The notes under the pieces: model-generated
Told to the model about the DNA's origin: nothing
What the model saw: only the letters and a program-made list of their open reading frames with translations
The model's database searches: none
Program-made: the position numbers and the translations under genes
Assembly (NCBI GenBank): GCA_015075405.1
Contig: JABTUK010000003.1
Coordinates: forward strand, 1,178,001-1,242,000
Source of the DNA: Anaerolineales bacterium
GTDB lineage: Bacteria > Chloroflexota > Anaerolineae > 4572-78 > J111
Direction: 5' to 3'
DNA length: 64,000 bases
Shown here: positions 8,004 through 16,003 of the stretch, one piece after another
Layout: each line of letters starts with the position of its first letter
How positions within the stretch are numbered: the stretch's first letter is position 1

Positions 8004-8210
8004 CTACCCCAAATTATGAACGTACTGCTGCAATTTGCGCTGCGAAATCTTGATATACTTGTCCTGGATAATTTCTTTCATTTCCTCTTCGCTGAGACGC
8101 ACCCGCAAAATGTCCAGGGCATCCTCCGGCGATTGGCCGTAGGCCAGCTTTTGCTTGCCGTTTTTCATTTCAAAGAGATACATGTAGTGGGGGTTGCTAA
8201 AACTGCTCAT
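8004..8210 (-). CDS. Small hypothetical protein coupled to radical SAM gene 3
   Basis: A 68-residue protein with no recognised family. It begins MSSFSNPHYMYLFEMKNGKQ, followed by SPEDALDILRVRLSEEEM and a basic C-terminal helix KYIKISQRKLQQYV. Its ATG overlaps the TGA of the radical SAM gene by ATGA (8207-8210), which strongly suggests translational coupling and supports this being a real gene. Small proteins coupled to radical SAM enzymes can be precursor peptides, chaperones or accessory subunits; here no Cys- or Gly-rich core is visible, so a precursor role has no support. Confidence 0.6.
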   Translation of the reverse strand: MSSFSNPHYMYLFEMKNGKQKLAYGQSPEDALDILRVRLSEEEMKEIIQDKYIKISQRKLQQYVHNLG

Positions 8211-9604
8211 GCTTTAATCAACGCTTCCTCATACACCCCGGAGCGATGGCGAGCCGAGGCGTCAAGCCCCTGGTTGATTTCTTGATCAAATTTGCCGGCC
8301 AGCAACTCACGGTAGAATTGGTAGTTGACTCCCTTGACCTTCTCATCGCCGGGGAAGCGGTGGTAGTTGTCTTTCGACATCATGCTCTTGCCTTCGGCGA
8401 TGAGCTGGTAGCCCAGGGCCGACCCCGGATACGGGGCGTAGTAGGAAATCGAGGGGTAGACGTAGCGCATAGCTTTGAGCATACGAATGGTTTTGAAGGC
8501 GTCGTCCTCACTCTCGCCGGGGATACCGAGCATGATATTGGCCCAGAACATCGGCGGCTGTTTACCCTGACTCTTAAATTCGTCGCCGAGTTTGTTGAGC
8601 AGTTCGATGGCAAAGTAGTTGTCTTCCTCGGTACATTCTTTATTGAGCAAGCGCAAAATCCGGTCGCTGCCCGACTCAAAGCCGATGGAGATAGTGTTCC
8701 AGTTGGTTTCGCGCACCAGCGCTTCGAACAGGTCGGGCCATTGCCGCACCGTGTCGGAGCGACCGGCGGCCCAATAGGGCCAGACTTTGTTGGCTTTGGC
8801 CGGGTATTTCTCGATCCACTCTTGCAACCAGCCCGGATTCTGGAAAAACATTGAATCGTGAATAACCACCGAGCCGACGCCGTATTTTCGATCCAGGTAG
8901 TTGAGTTCGTCAATCACCGCCTCGACCGGCTTGCGGCCCATGTTGGGGATGTAAGAATTTTCATTGCAGAAGACACACTGCCAGGGGCAAACCCGATTGG
9001 TCAGAATCGTCGCCACCGGGGCCGGGCCCCAGCCGCACTCCGGCTCCATGGGCCAATTGAACTTTTTGGCAATGCGCCGGTGGGGTTTGGGCCAGAGGGT
9101 GCGGTCAATCATCGGCCAGTCGGCCATGGTTTTGGCCCCAATCCCCACGATTACACGCGGAAATGAGTGCGGGTCTTTGACCAGGTCAACAATCGTATTT
9201 TCGCCCGGTCCCTGGCAGATACGGTCAAATTCGGCTATCTCGGCCATCTCGTCTACAGCGACGGTGGCGTGCATGCCGCCGGTCAGGACCATACCGCTGG
9301 GGTTCACTTCCTTAAAAAGCTGGGCCGACTTGCGGGCTACGGGGAAAGTGTAGCTCCGCACATTCATGATCAGCGTCTCGTACCCTTTGAGCTGTTTTTG
9401 CAGCTCCGGCCACGAGGTCACGGCGCGGGTCGAGCGCAGGTCGGTTTCAATGCCATTTTGATGCAAAATGGTACGCAAAAGCCCCAGTCCGTGATCCTGC
9501 CACTGTTCGTGCGGGCCGTGCGGATGAACCAAATCGCCCAAATCGCCTAAATCTAGCCACAGGATTTTCGATTGCTGGCGCTTCTGGGGCCAAAAGTTGA
9601 ACAT
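8207..9604 (-). CDS. B12-binding radical SAM protein, 3 (divergent)
   Basis: A 465-residue protein with a cobalamin-binding-like N-terminal domain (LVHPHGPHEQWQDHGLGLLR near residue 25, GMVLTGGMHATVAVDEMAE near 105) and a radical SAM domain with the cluster motif NRVCPWQCVFCNENS (CxxxCxxC). Later motifs include SIGFESGSDRILRLLNKE and IMLGIPGESEDDAFKTIRML, typical of the core barrel. It lacks the RRFYLRP C-terminal block of the other two copies, so it is a different subfamily. GGAGA precedes the ATG. The coding region ends in an ATGA overlap with the 68-residue gene. The upstream conserved box lies 186 nt away because a 152-bp palindrome has been placed between box and gene. Confidence 0.88.
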   Translation of the reverse strand: MFNFWPQKRQQSKILWLDLGDLGDLVHPHGPHEQWQDHGLGLLRTILHQNGIETDLRSTRAVTSWPELQKQLKGYETLIMNVRSYTFPVARKSAQLFKEVNPSGMVLTGGMHATVAVDEMAEIAEFDRICQGPGENTIVDLVKDPHSFPRVIVGIGAKTMADWPMIDRTLWPKPHRRIAKKFNWPMEPECGWGPAPVATILTNRVCPWQCVFCNENSYIPNMGRKPVEAVIDELNYLDRKYGVGSVVIHDSMFFQNPGWLQEWIEKYPAKANKVWPYWAAGRSDTVRQWPDLFEALVRETNWNTISIGFESGSDRILRLLNKECTEEDNYFAIELLNKLGDEFKSQGKQPPMFWANIMLGIPGESEDDAFKTIRMLKAMRYVYPSISYYAPYPGSALGYQLIAEGKSMMSKDNYHRFPGDEKVKGVNYQFYRELLAGKFDQEINQGLDASARHRSGVYEEALIKA

Positions 9605-9625
9605 TGCTTTTTGTCTCCGCTTATC

Positions 9626-9777
9626 AAACCCTAAAGGTCTTAAAGACCTATAACTGTTCAGGCGTCATTGCCAGCGAAGTGAAGCAATCCCCAGGTTGCG
9701 ATGTGGAGATTGCTTCGTCGCAAAAAGCGCTCCTCGCAATGACATAGGCTGGATAGTTACAAAGACCTTTAGGGTTT
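9626..9777. repeat. Nested palindrome with 16-bp perfect ends
   Basis: The ends AAACCCTAAAGGTCTT (9626-9641) and AAGACCTTTAGGGTTT (9762-9777) are perfect inverted repeats. Inside, GTCATTGC / GCAATGAC and GAAGCAATC / GATTGCTTC pair. The inner part belongs to the same repeat family as 17993-18024. Confidence 0.8.
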
Positions 9778-9789
9778 AGGGTAGTTCCG

Positions 9790-9822
9790 AATTTTTACAA
9801 AACTTACTATAATAATTTCTCG
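9790..9822 (-). promoter_or_regulatory. Conserved AT-rich box upstream of radical SAM gene 3
   Basis: Matches 27 of 33 positions with 7505-7537, sharing AATTTTTA, AAA and ACTATAATAATTT. It is separated from the start codon by the palindrome at 9626-9777. Confidence 0.5.
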
Positions 9823-9855
9823 AATTTTACAACATTACCAAACGCAAAGCAAAAA

Positions 9856-9892
9856 CTGGAAGGATGGAAGGTTGGAGGATTGGAAGGCTGGT
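9856..9892. repeat. TGGAAGG-type near-tandem heptads
   Basis: Successive variants of TGGAAGG (TGGAAGGATGGAAGG, then TTGGAGG, TTGGAAGG). It resembles short tandemly repeated repetitive (STRR) sequences known from cyanobacteria. Confidence 0.6.
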
Positions 9893-10083
9893 TAAGAAAA
9901 CGTACCACCCTTCTGTCTCTCCTCAAAAAACCCCTCCACTATAGCCCATCTCCGCCATCACCACAACCGGGGATAAGCTTAATGGGGCTAGGCTTTTCAG
10001 CTTAACCAGAAAGAGAGGGGTATCCGCTAAATAAAAAAATCCGCCGATTTCTCGACGGGTGGCTTGCTCAATAGCTTAAATTC

Positions 10084-10112
10084 GGAGCGCAAGAGCTTTG
10101 CTTTTGCGCTCC
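10084..10112. repeat. Hairpin repeat (GGAGCGCAA family), copy 1
   Basis: GGAGCGCAA pairs with TTGCGCTCC around an AGCTTTGCT-like core. A relative with the same layout is at 45229-45261. It lies just downstream of the GDYXXLXY gene and could serve as its transcript end. Confidence 0.65.
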
Positions 10113-10119
10113 AGGAAAT

Positions 10120-10629
10120 CTACTGACCTTCGGAAGAACCGAGAGGGGACAGAGTCTCGTTCCGCAGCCCAACCAACAGGCTCTGGCCGTTGTCGGCCAC
10201 GCGCAGGGCGGCATACCTGGCCTCGGCGTAATCATCGGCGAGCCCTTCCTGGAAGAAGAACGAATCCGGCCCAATCTGAACCTGCCCATACTCCAGCCGG
10301 CGATAATTCAGCAAGATTTCATCCGGAGCCAAAGCTCCACCTTGATAGACCCGGCTAAAGGCAGCCACCTTCTGCTCGTCCAGCTTTAACACCAGTTGGC
10401 CCTTTTCCGGCAGATCGCTCAAGATGCTCAGCTCGTTGTTCAAAGCATAGTTAAGCTGCATATAATCGCCTTGAATCAACGAGCGGGGATCAACCGGGGC
10501 CAGTTGGAGAAAAATCACCTGGCCCTGGGTCAGGCGGGTCTCCGTTTGAAAAATGTTGACGTTAACAAAGGCTAAAATACTCAGGCCGACGAGGCCCATG
10601 ATGATGTGGCGTAAGGTTAAGCTTGACAT
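10120..10629 (-). CDS. GDYXXLXY domain protein
   Basis: A 169-residue membrane-anchored protein. After an N-terminal hydrophobic segment (HIIMGLVGLSILAFVNVNIFQ) it has the family motif GDYMQLNYALN, exactly the GDYxxLxY signature, and LEYGQVQIGPDSFFFQEG and ARYAALRV blocks of the same family. The function of the family is not known; it is established that it is found with DUF2157 and DUF4401 membrane proteins, which is the arrangement here. The ATG at 10629 overlaps the TGA of the DUF4401 gene (TGATG), showing translational coupling; a TTG one codon earlier is an alternative. Confidence 0.88.
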   Translation of the reverse strand: MSSLTLRHIIMGLVGLSILAFVNVNIFQTETRLTQGQVIFLQLAPVDPRSLIQGDYMQLNYALNNELSILSDLPEKGQLVLKLDEQKVAAFSRVYQGGALAPDEILLNYRRLEYGQVQIGPDSFFFQEGLADDYAEARYAALRVADNGQSLLVGLRNETLSPLGSSEGQ

Positions 10630-11696
10630 CAAACTGCCTCCTGAACCGGCCTGAACTGTCGAAGAAAGAAGGTACGGGCCAGGAAAAGCAACGCCCCGCT
10701 GCCCATCAAAATTAATGATTTTTCATACAGGTCCAAGGCCAGGTGGTAATAAAAAGCGCCGATAAAAAAGACCAGGAACGCCACCGCCAGCCCCCACACC
10801 AGCCGGCGCCCGCGCCAGAAGCCCACGATCAGCAGGATCAGGCTGGCCAGAATCCCCGGCGTCTGCCAGGTGAGCAAACTTAAAATGATGGCTCCCCCGG
10901 CCATAGCCGCCATGAGGGTCGGCGAGAGGATTAGGGCGTTCCGACCAAAGCGGAGGTAGAGGAAAAACAACAGGCCGACTACCAGCAACCCCAGCGTGGA
11001 GATCCACCAATGTTTGACATAGTTGATCTGGTAGATAACCGAGGGTAACAACAGGCCAAAGAGGGTCAACGTGGCGGCATAGCCCAGAGGCCGGGAGAAC
11101 GAGCGCAATCCCTGGGTAACAAAATAGCTATCCTCAGACCAGATGAGAAGCGCCAGACTCAGCAACAGAATGACCAGGCCGTGAGTGGCTTCATAGATTT
11201 CCCATTCCCCGTAGAGCAAGGTCAAGATTGCCCCCAGAGCAATCAGGGCCGAAATAAAGCGATGGAGCCGGCCGGGATAGAGCAAAAACAGAGTAGCCTC
11301 CATTAAAAGGGTGATCAGGCAGGTAGACAGCAGACTCTCGGCGCCGAGGTAGATGCCGGCCACAAACAGCCCCTGCCCGGCTAGGCTGATGGCCAGGCTC
11401 AGTTGACCGGCAAAGTTCGAGCGGCGAAAAAGATATTTGATTCCGACTGCGGCCGCAATGAAGATTAAGCCGGTGACCGAATAGGCAAGAGCCGACTCGG
11501 TTAGAATGATCCCGGTAATAATAAACCCGATGATGAACAAGGCCGCAATCCAGGCGCTAATTCCTACCGCCGCCTGAATATACCAGGTTGTGCCCACCGC
11601 CTCACCGGCCAGCAGCCCAGCCAGTTCGCCTCGCTTCTCCGCCGGCAAGTAACCCTCAGTGGTTAATTCGTCAACTACGGTTTTTAGCTTAGCCAT
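10629..11696 (-). CDS. DUF4401-type multi-pass membrane protein
   Basis: About 355 residues with roughly ten hydrophobic segments, beginning with a soluble segment (MAKLKTVVDELTTEGYLP) and then long membrane stretches such as AAVGISAWIAALFIIGFIITG. The layout matches DUF4401 proteins, which accompany DUF2157 and GDYXXLXY proteins; biochemical role unknown. I start at the ATG at 11696 because the longer frame would run through the DUF2157 coding sequence and adds no family sequence; this gives an 8-nt overlap with the DUF2157 gene. The end is coupled to the GDYXXLXY gene. Confidence 0.85.
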   Translation of the reverse strand: MAKLKTVVDELTTEGYLPAEKRGELAGLLAGEAVGTTWYIQAAVGISAWIAALFIIGFIITGIILTESALAYSVTGLIFIAAAVGIKYLFRRSNFAGQLSLAISLAGQGLFVAGIYLGAESLLSTCLITLLMEATLFLLYPGRLHRFISALIALGAILTLLYGEWEIYEATHGLVILLLSLALLIWSEDSYFVTQGLRSFSRPLGYAATLTLFGLLLPSVIYQINYVKHWWISTLGLLVVGLLFFLYLRFGRNALILSPTLMAAMAGGAIILSLLTWQTPGILASLILLIVGFWRGRRLVWGLAVAFLVFFIGAFYYHLALDLYEKSLILMGSGALLFLARTFFLRQFRPVQEAV

Positions 11697-12747
11697 GCGC
11701 CACCTCCCAGGAACGAGCGACCCGCTGCAGCCAGTTGACGGCCAGGGCAGCCTGGACAATGATGACCAGTCCAATCAGCAGCAAACCGGAAGCCTCAAAG
11801 TCGGTCCGGCTCACTTCGTGGACCACGGCCGAGGTGATTACCGCCACCAGGCTAAAAGCAGCCAGAGTCAGCATAAACAGATCGTGGATGATATAGGTGT
11901 AAATAAAAATGACCGCCCCGGTTAAGACCAGGTAGAGAACGGTCCCTATTACCATGCTCCTGTCTATTTCGGCAGGAGAGTGCCAGCTCCAGATCAAGGC
12001 AATGGTCGGGATCAGGGCAAAAATAAAGGCAGCCAGGGCCATCAGCCGGGGTTCCCAGCGGCCGCTGAGCCAGCCGCAGCCCCAGGCATGGCCTACCTCC
12101 CACAGCGCCAACCCCAACCCATTGAGGGCGAACAACAGGTTAAATAAGGTTAGCTCATCAGCGAAGCCGGCCTGCTCCCCGTAGAACCACAGGGTTAGAT
12201 TGAGCAGCACCAGCCATAAAAACCAGAGCGGGCCGGACAAACCGACGATAGCCCAGCCGAGAATAAAAACAGCCCAGTAGAGAAACAGGGTGTAAGCATC
12301 AGCCCCGGTCTGGTAAACCTGGCCCTGCACTGCCAGCAAAGCCCCTACCAACACGGCCGCGCCGATGAGGCCGGCCTTACCGGGGAGGGTATTCAAGCCC
12401 CGGTAGTAGGCAAAGCCCAGGCAAATCAAAATACCAGCTTCGACCAGGCCAAACTTGGTAAAGCGGTGCATTTCGGCCCAGTTAAAGGCAAAGAAAAAGA
12501 TAATCCCGCTCAAACTAAAAGCCACAGCCAGGGCCAGCAGTGAGTAGTCCAAAAAGCGACGCCAGCCCTCGCCATTAGGAATATAACCGGCCAGAACCAG
12601 GGCGCGTTCGAAACCGGCCCGGTTCAAAACGCCTTTTTCGGCCAGCATTTCCAGTCGTTCCAGGCTGGCCCGGCCTTCAAATATCGCCGGCGAATCCGGT
12701 AATGGCTCTTCTGGGGGCGGGGTTAAAGGGGGTTGGGGGTTTATCAT
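11689..12747 (-). CDS. DUF2157 multi-pass membrane protein
   Basis: About 352 residues. A soluble N-terminal helical region (LERLEMLAEKGVLNRAGFERALVLAGY) is followed by many membrane segments; FFFAFNWAEMHRFTKFGLVE near residue 90 and LLAVQGQVYQTGADAYTLFLYW near 140 are the hallmark DUF2157 blocks. The function is unknown, but the trio DUF2157 - DUF4401 - GDYXXLXY is a recurring genomic module. AGGAG precedes the ATG at 12747 (a GTG lies one codon upstream). First gene of the three-gene operon, with overlapping junctions throughout. Confidence 0.88.
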   Translation of the reverse strand: MINPQPPLTPPPEEPLPDSPAIFEGRASLERLEMLAEKGVLNRAGFERALVLAGYIPNGEGWRRFLDYSLLALAVAFSLSGIIFFFAFNWAEMHRFTKFGLVEAGILICLGFAYYRGLNTLPGKAGLIGAAVLVGALLAVQGQVYQTGADAYTLFLYWAVFILGWAIVGLSGPLWFLWLVLLNLTLWFYGEQAGFADELTLFNLLFALNGLGLALWEVGHAWGCGWLSGRWEPRLMALAAFIFALIPTIALIWSWHSPAEIDRSMVIGTVLYLVLTGAVIFIYTYIIHDLFMLTLAAFSLVAVITSAVVHEVSRTDFEASGLLLIGLVIIVQAALAVNWLQRVARSWEVAHG

Positions 12748-12871
12748 CACTCACTCCTGACAGTTCATAGATTTTGCAGAGCAATCAACCACTGTCTTAT
12801 TGTAAATTATAACGTCTGGAGCGGAATATGTCACCTATCTAAAGTTAGGGCAGGTCTGACCCTCACCCCCC

Positions 12872-12907
12872 AAAAAAAGTAGAGACAGGACAATGTCCTG
12901 TCTCTAC
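12872..12907 (-). terminator. Rho-independent terminator of the binding-protein gene
   Basis: A perfect palindrome with 14-base arms and one-base centre (GTAGAGACAGGACA / TGTCCTGTCTCTAC, 12879-12907). On the minus strand it is followed at once by seven Ts. It lies 28 nt beyond the stop of the gene at 12935. Confidence 0.8.
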
Positions 12908-12934
12908 CAGGGCAACCCTTAATTCAACTGTGGC

Positions 12935-15523
12935 TTACTCAGCCGGGGCGTTTTTGAACGCGCCAAACAAGGCCGAGAAGTAGGTGAAATCGCCCACCCG
13001 ACCCGTGTGCAGCGGACTGGCCGCATCCCACTGCGCTTCATAACTGGCGATCACATCCGCCGCGTCCAACTCGCTCCCATCGTGGAACTTCACCCCACTC
13101 CGCAGCTTGAACGTCCATTCGGTCAATGCCTCGTTGGCTTCGTAGCTCTCCGCCAACGCCGGCACCACCGCCGTCCCGCCCACTTCATACGCCAGCAGGC
13201 TCTCATTCACCTGCTCACACGCCCGCAGGCTCTCCCCGTCCGTCTCATCCGCACAGTACAACCCTATCGGCTCTGCGTTCTGCATCCAGACCAACGTGTC
13301 CTGTCCGGGGATTTCCACCACCGCAAACTGCTCGTTGCTCAACGGTGAGGCGTGCGCTCCTTCCGCTGTCGCTTTGAAGGCTGTCCCTGAACCCCCGTGC
13401 GCCACCGGGATCATCGGCACGTGCTGGGCTAACAACTCATTGGCCTGCCCGTACAACACGTTCCGCTCATCCTGGTCGGCCAAACTCGCCGCTTTCGTCA
13501 ATATCTCGTGCAGGTCCGGGAAGCCTGCCCCAAACTGCGGGCTGGCTCCTGCCCCAAAGTGATAATCCAGAAAGTTGGTCTGGTCGGGATAGTCTGCTCC
13601 CCAACCCAACAGGTGGATGCCTTCGATCTGTCCGGCATTGGCCGCATCTATGAACGCCCCGCTCTCCATCACCACGATCTCCGCTTTGATCCCCAAATCG
13701 GCCAACTGCGCCTGGATGTCCTGCGCCACTACCCCCGGTTCCGGTAAGTAGCCCCGCACCACATCCCGATAGGTGATCGTCGTCTCAAACCCGTCCGGGA
13801 AACCCGCTTCGGCTAACAGCGCTTTGGCTTTCTCCGGGTCATACGCCGGCCAGGCCGGTCCCTCACAACCCCCAGGAATGGCGCACGGCGTGAAGTGGCT
13901 GGCTACCACCGACCCCGCCGGGTAGAAGTTGTCCACAATCCGCTGCCGGTCCAGCCCTATCGCTAGCGCCTGCCGCACCTGCTCGTTGTCAAACGGGGCA
14001 AAGTCCCGGTTGAACCCGATGTAGAACACATTCAGCCCTTCCCGCTCGTACAGCTTCAGGCTGCTGTCGGCCTGGATCACTTCAAAATCATCCGGCGTCG
14101 GGTTGTCTATCCCATCCACATTGCCCGATTGCAGTTCCAACAGCCGTTGCGCCCCTTCGGCGCTCCAGCGAAACACCAACGTTTCGCTTTTGGCCGGTTC
14201 GCCCCAATAATCCTCAAACCGTTTGAAGGTGATGCTGTCCCCTTTTTTCCATTCGACCAATTGATACGGCCCGGTCCCAATCGGTTTTTCGATCAGGTCG
14301 CCGCCCCCGCCGGTGCTTTCCAGGTATTCCGAGGGATGGATCTGGAAGGCGCTGAAAGCCACTTTGGAGGGGAAGGCCACATCGGGCCGGCACAGGCTGA
14401 ATTTCACCGTCAACTCGTCCACCGCTTCGATGCTTTTCAGCACCCCCCCATATTCACAGCCCGCCTCCACCGCCGCTGCCGCTTCGCCGCCTTCGGCTGC
14501 GGCCATTTCGCCGCCGGAAATAACGGTCAGGTCCACACCATCAAACCACTTTTTGGATAGTTCGCTCAAGGTGCCGTCGGCGTGCATCCCATCAACAATC
14601 TCAGAGACTTTCGCCTGGAGGCTGGTCCCGTCGAGCGAACTATTTTTGTCAAAGGCCGCCGCCAAGTTTTCGACAAACACCGGCTCACCGACTTTGACCA
14701 ATTCAATACCGCTGGCAATGGCTTGATCTACTACCGTACCCGAGGTCAAAAGAATTTCAAATTCTTCGCGACCGGCCTGGATAGACTGGGCGCACTCGGC
14801 GTCGGTGGACAGCGGCACGACGGTAACGTCGGCAGGCGGGGGAACCTTGATATCGGAATCAGGAATGCCGACATCCTCGCCCTTCAGATAAAGTTCATAG
14901 GTGGTCGAGGTACCAACACAAACAGCTTTACCGGCAATATCCTCCAGCGACTCGATGCCGGAACCGGCGCGGGCCGCAAATTGGGCCGGGGTAAAGTAGT
15001 AACCGCTGCTGAACAGCAGCACTTCCTGGCGCGGCTTGGTAATGGTCATCGAGCCAACGCTCATATCCCACTGGTCGCCCCAGTTGCCGGCGGTAATGAT
15101 GTCCCATTCCGGGGTAACAAATTCAACCTCAACGCCCAGGCGTTTGGCAATTTCGGTGGCCACGTCAATATCAAAACCTTCAAACGTGCCATCCGGCTTG
15201 AGCAGGGATTGGGGGGCATAGTTGGGGTCGGTTGAAACCCGAATGGTTCCATTGGCCATAATTTGGGCTAACAGGTCATCCCCGCCCTCGGCGGCAGGCG
15301 CTTCGGCGGCGGGTTCTTCAGTAGCCGCGGGGGCTTCAGCGGCCGGTTCCTCGGTGGCCGCCGGCGCTTCGGCGGCGGCTTCTTCGGTGGCCGCGGGGGC
15401 TTCGACGGCGGGCGCCTCGGTGGCGGCCGGAGCGGCCGGTTGGGCTGCGCCGCCGCAGGCTGCTACCCATAGCAGGGCAGCCACCAGGCTAAACAACAAA
15501 AACAAATTTTTCTTTCTGATCAT
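12935..15523 (-). CDS. Lipoprotein: family-3 solute-binding domain fused to a circularly permuted family-5 binding domain
   Basis: About 862 residues. Signal peptide with lipobox LLWVAAC (Cys about 23), a 55-residue Ala/Glu/Pro linker, an SBP_bac_3 domain (about 90-335, e.g. GTFEGFDIDVATEIAKRLGV), then an SBP_bac_5 domain in unusual order. The part that normally follows the first lobe (EYGGVLKSIEAVDELTVKF, KPIGTGPYQLVEWKKGD, VRQALAIGLDRQRIVDNF, HVPMIPVAHGG) comes first (about 355-739), and the segment that normally opens the domain (DTLVWMQNAEPIGL, ALAESYEANEALTEWTFKLR, GVKFHDGS) comes last (740-862). The domain is complete but permuted. It should bind extracellular peptides, amino acids or related solutes for an ABC importer, yet no permease gene is adjacent. 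ATG at 15523 has AGGAGG upstream. Whether permutation is general in its subfamily must be searched. Confidence 0.88.
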   Translation of the reverse strand: MIRKKNLFLLFSLVAALLWVAACGGAAQPAAPAATEAPAVEAPAATEEAAAEAPAATEEPAAEAPAATEEPAAEAPAAEGGDDLLAQIMANGTIRVSTDPNYAPQSLLKPDGTFEGFDIDVATEIAKRLGVEVEFVTPEWDIITAGNWGDQWDMSVGSMTITKPRQEVLLFSSGYYFTPAQFAARAGSGIESLEDIAGKAVCVGTSTTYELYLKGEDVGIPDSDIKVPPPADVTVVPLSTDAECAQSIQAGREEFEILLTSGTVVDQAIASGIELVKVGEPVFVENLAAAFDKNSSLDGTSLQAKVSEIVDGMHADGTLSELSKKWFDGVDLTVISGGEMAAAEGGEAAAAVEAGCEYGGVLKSIEAVDELTVKFSLCRPDVAFPSKVAFSAFQIHPSEYLESTGGGGDLIEKPIGTGPYQLVEWKKGDSITFKRFEDYWGEPAKSETLVFRWSAEGAQRLLELQSGNVDGIDNPTPDDFEVIQADSSLKLYEREGLNVFYIGFNRDFAPFDNEQVRQALAIGLDRQRIVDNFYPAGSVVASHFTPCAIPGGCEGPAWPAYDPEKAKALLAEAGFPDGFETTITYRDVVRGYLPEPGVVAQDIQAQLADLGIKAEIVVMESGAFIDAANAGQIEGIHLLGWGADYPDQTNFLDYHFGAGASPQFGAGFPDLHEILTKAASLADQDERNVLYGQANELLAQHVPMIPVAHGGSGTAFKATAEGAHASPLSNEQFAVVEIPGQDTLVWMQNAEPIGLYCADETDGESLRACEQVNESLLAYEVGGTAVVPALAESYEANEALTEWTFKLRSGVKFHDGSELDAADVIASYEAQWDAASPLHTGRVGDFTYFSALFGAFKNAPAE

Positions 15524-16003
15524 TGAAAATCTCCTCCTGACAACATTTAGAAAAATAGTTGATTCCGGTCCATCTATCATTTAAAGCTGAGCAAATCTTT
15601 AAAGATGTCACCTCCTTCCTGGGGTGTGACACGATGCCTGGCTAGATTGTTAACCCCCACCCAGCGCTTCACTTACGCTATGGTTATGGAGGGGAGTATA
15701 ACACGTCCTGAGTGCGGCGTCAAAAGCAAAGAAAAAGGAGGAAGGGAAGAAGGGAGGGTTGGAAGGCCGCTTCATCCTCCGGGATATTCCTTGACGGGAC
15801 GGGGGAATGATTTTATTATTATGGAAAAAGGCGGCTTGCTTGACCACGAGCGAGCCAGGCCTGGAGCAGTTGATTTGTGATGATTGTATGTGTATACAAT
15901 CATCATACACATAGTTGGGTGGCTTCTGGATCACGTCATTACCAACGTCTTGCGCAAACTGGTTTGCGATTCTATACTCCTTCATAAGCATACGGAGGTT
16001 ATC
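15524..16003. other. Divergent intergenic region with hairpins
   Basis: No convincing gene. It carries TGTCACCTCC / GGGGTGTGACA around 15605-15631, a purine-rich run of GGAAGGGAAGAAGGGAGGG type heptads (15737-15765) and a perfect 11-bp inverted repeat at 15879-15904. It must hold promoters for both the binding-protein gene and the NYN gene. Confidence 0.55.
15879..15904. promoter_or_regulatory. Perfect inverted repeat upstream of the NYN gene
   Basis: GATGATTGTAT and ATACAATCATC separated by GTGT. It is AT-rich, symmetric and about 100 nt upstream of the likely start codon, which would suit an operator; a hairpin is equally possible. Confidence 0.4.

Larger units (their letters stand above)
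9605..10119. other. Gene-free stretch with stacked repeats
   Basis: No gene is visible in these 515 bases. They hold a 152-bp nested palindrome (9626-9777), the AT-rich box shared with the other radical SAM gene (9790-9822), a run of TGGAAGG-type near-tandem heptads (9856-9892) and a hairpin at 10084-10112 downstream of the membrane trio. Confidence 0.75.

Noticed and set aside
12935..15523. Two separate binding-protein genes joined by a sequencing error
   Set aside because: The frame is continuous for 862 codons with one signal peptide, and the two family-5 pieces complement each other without overlap; misassembly remains possible but a simple frameshift does not explain the exchanged order.
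15884..16003. N-terminal 40-residue extension of the NYN protein
   Set aside because: It runs through the inverted repeat, has no ribosome site and no family sequence; the TTG at 16004 with GGAGG fits better.
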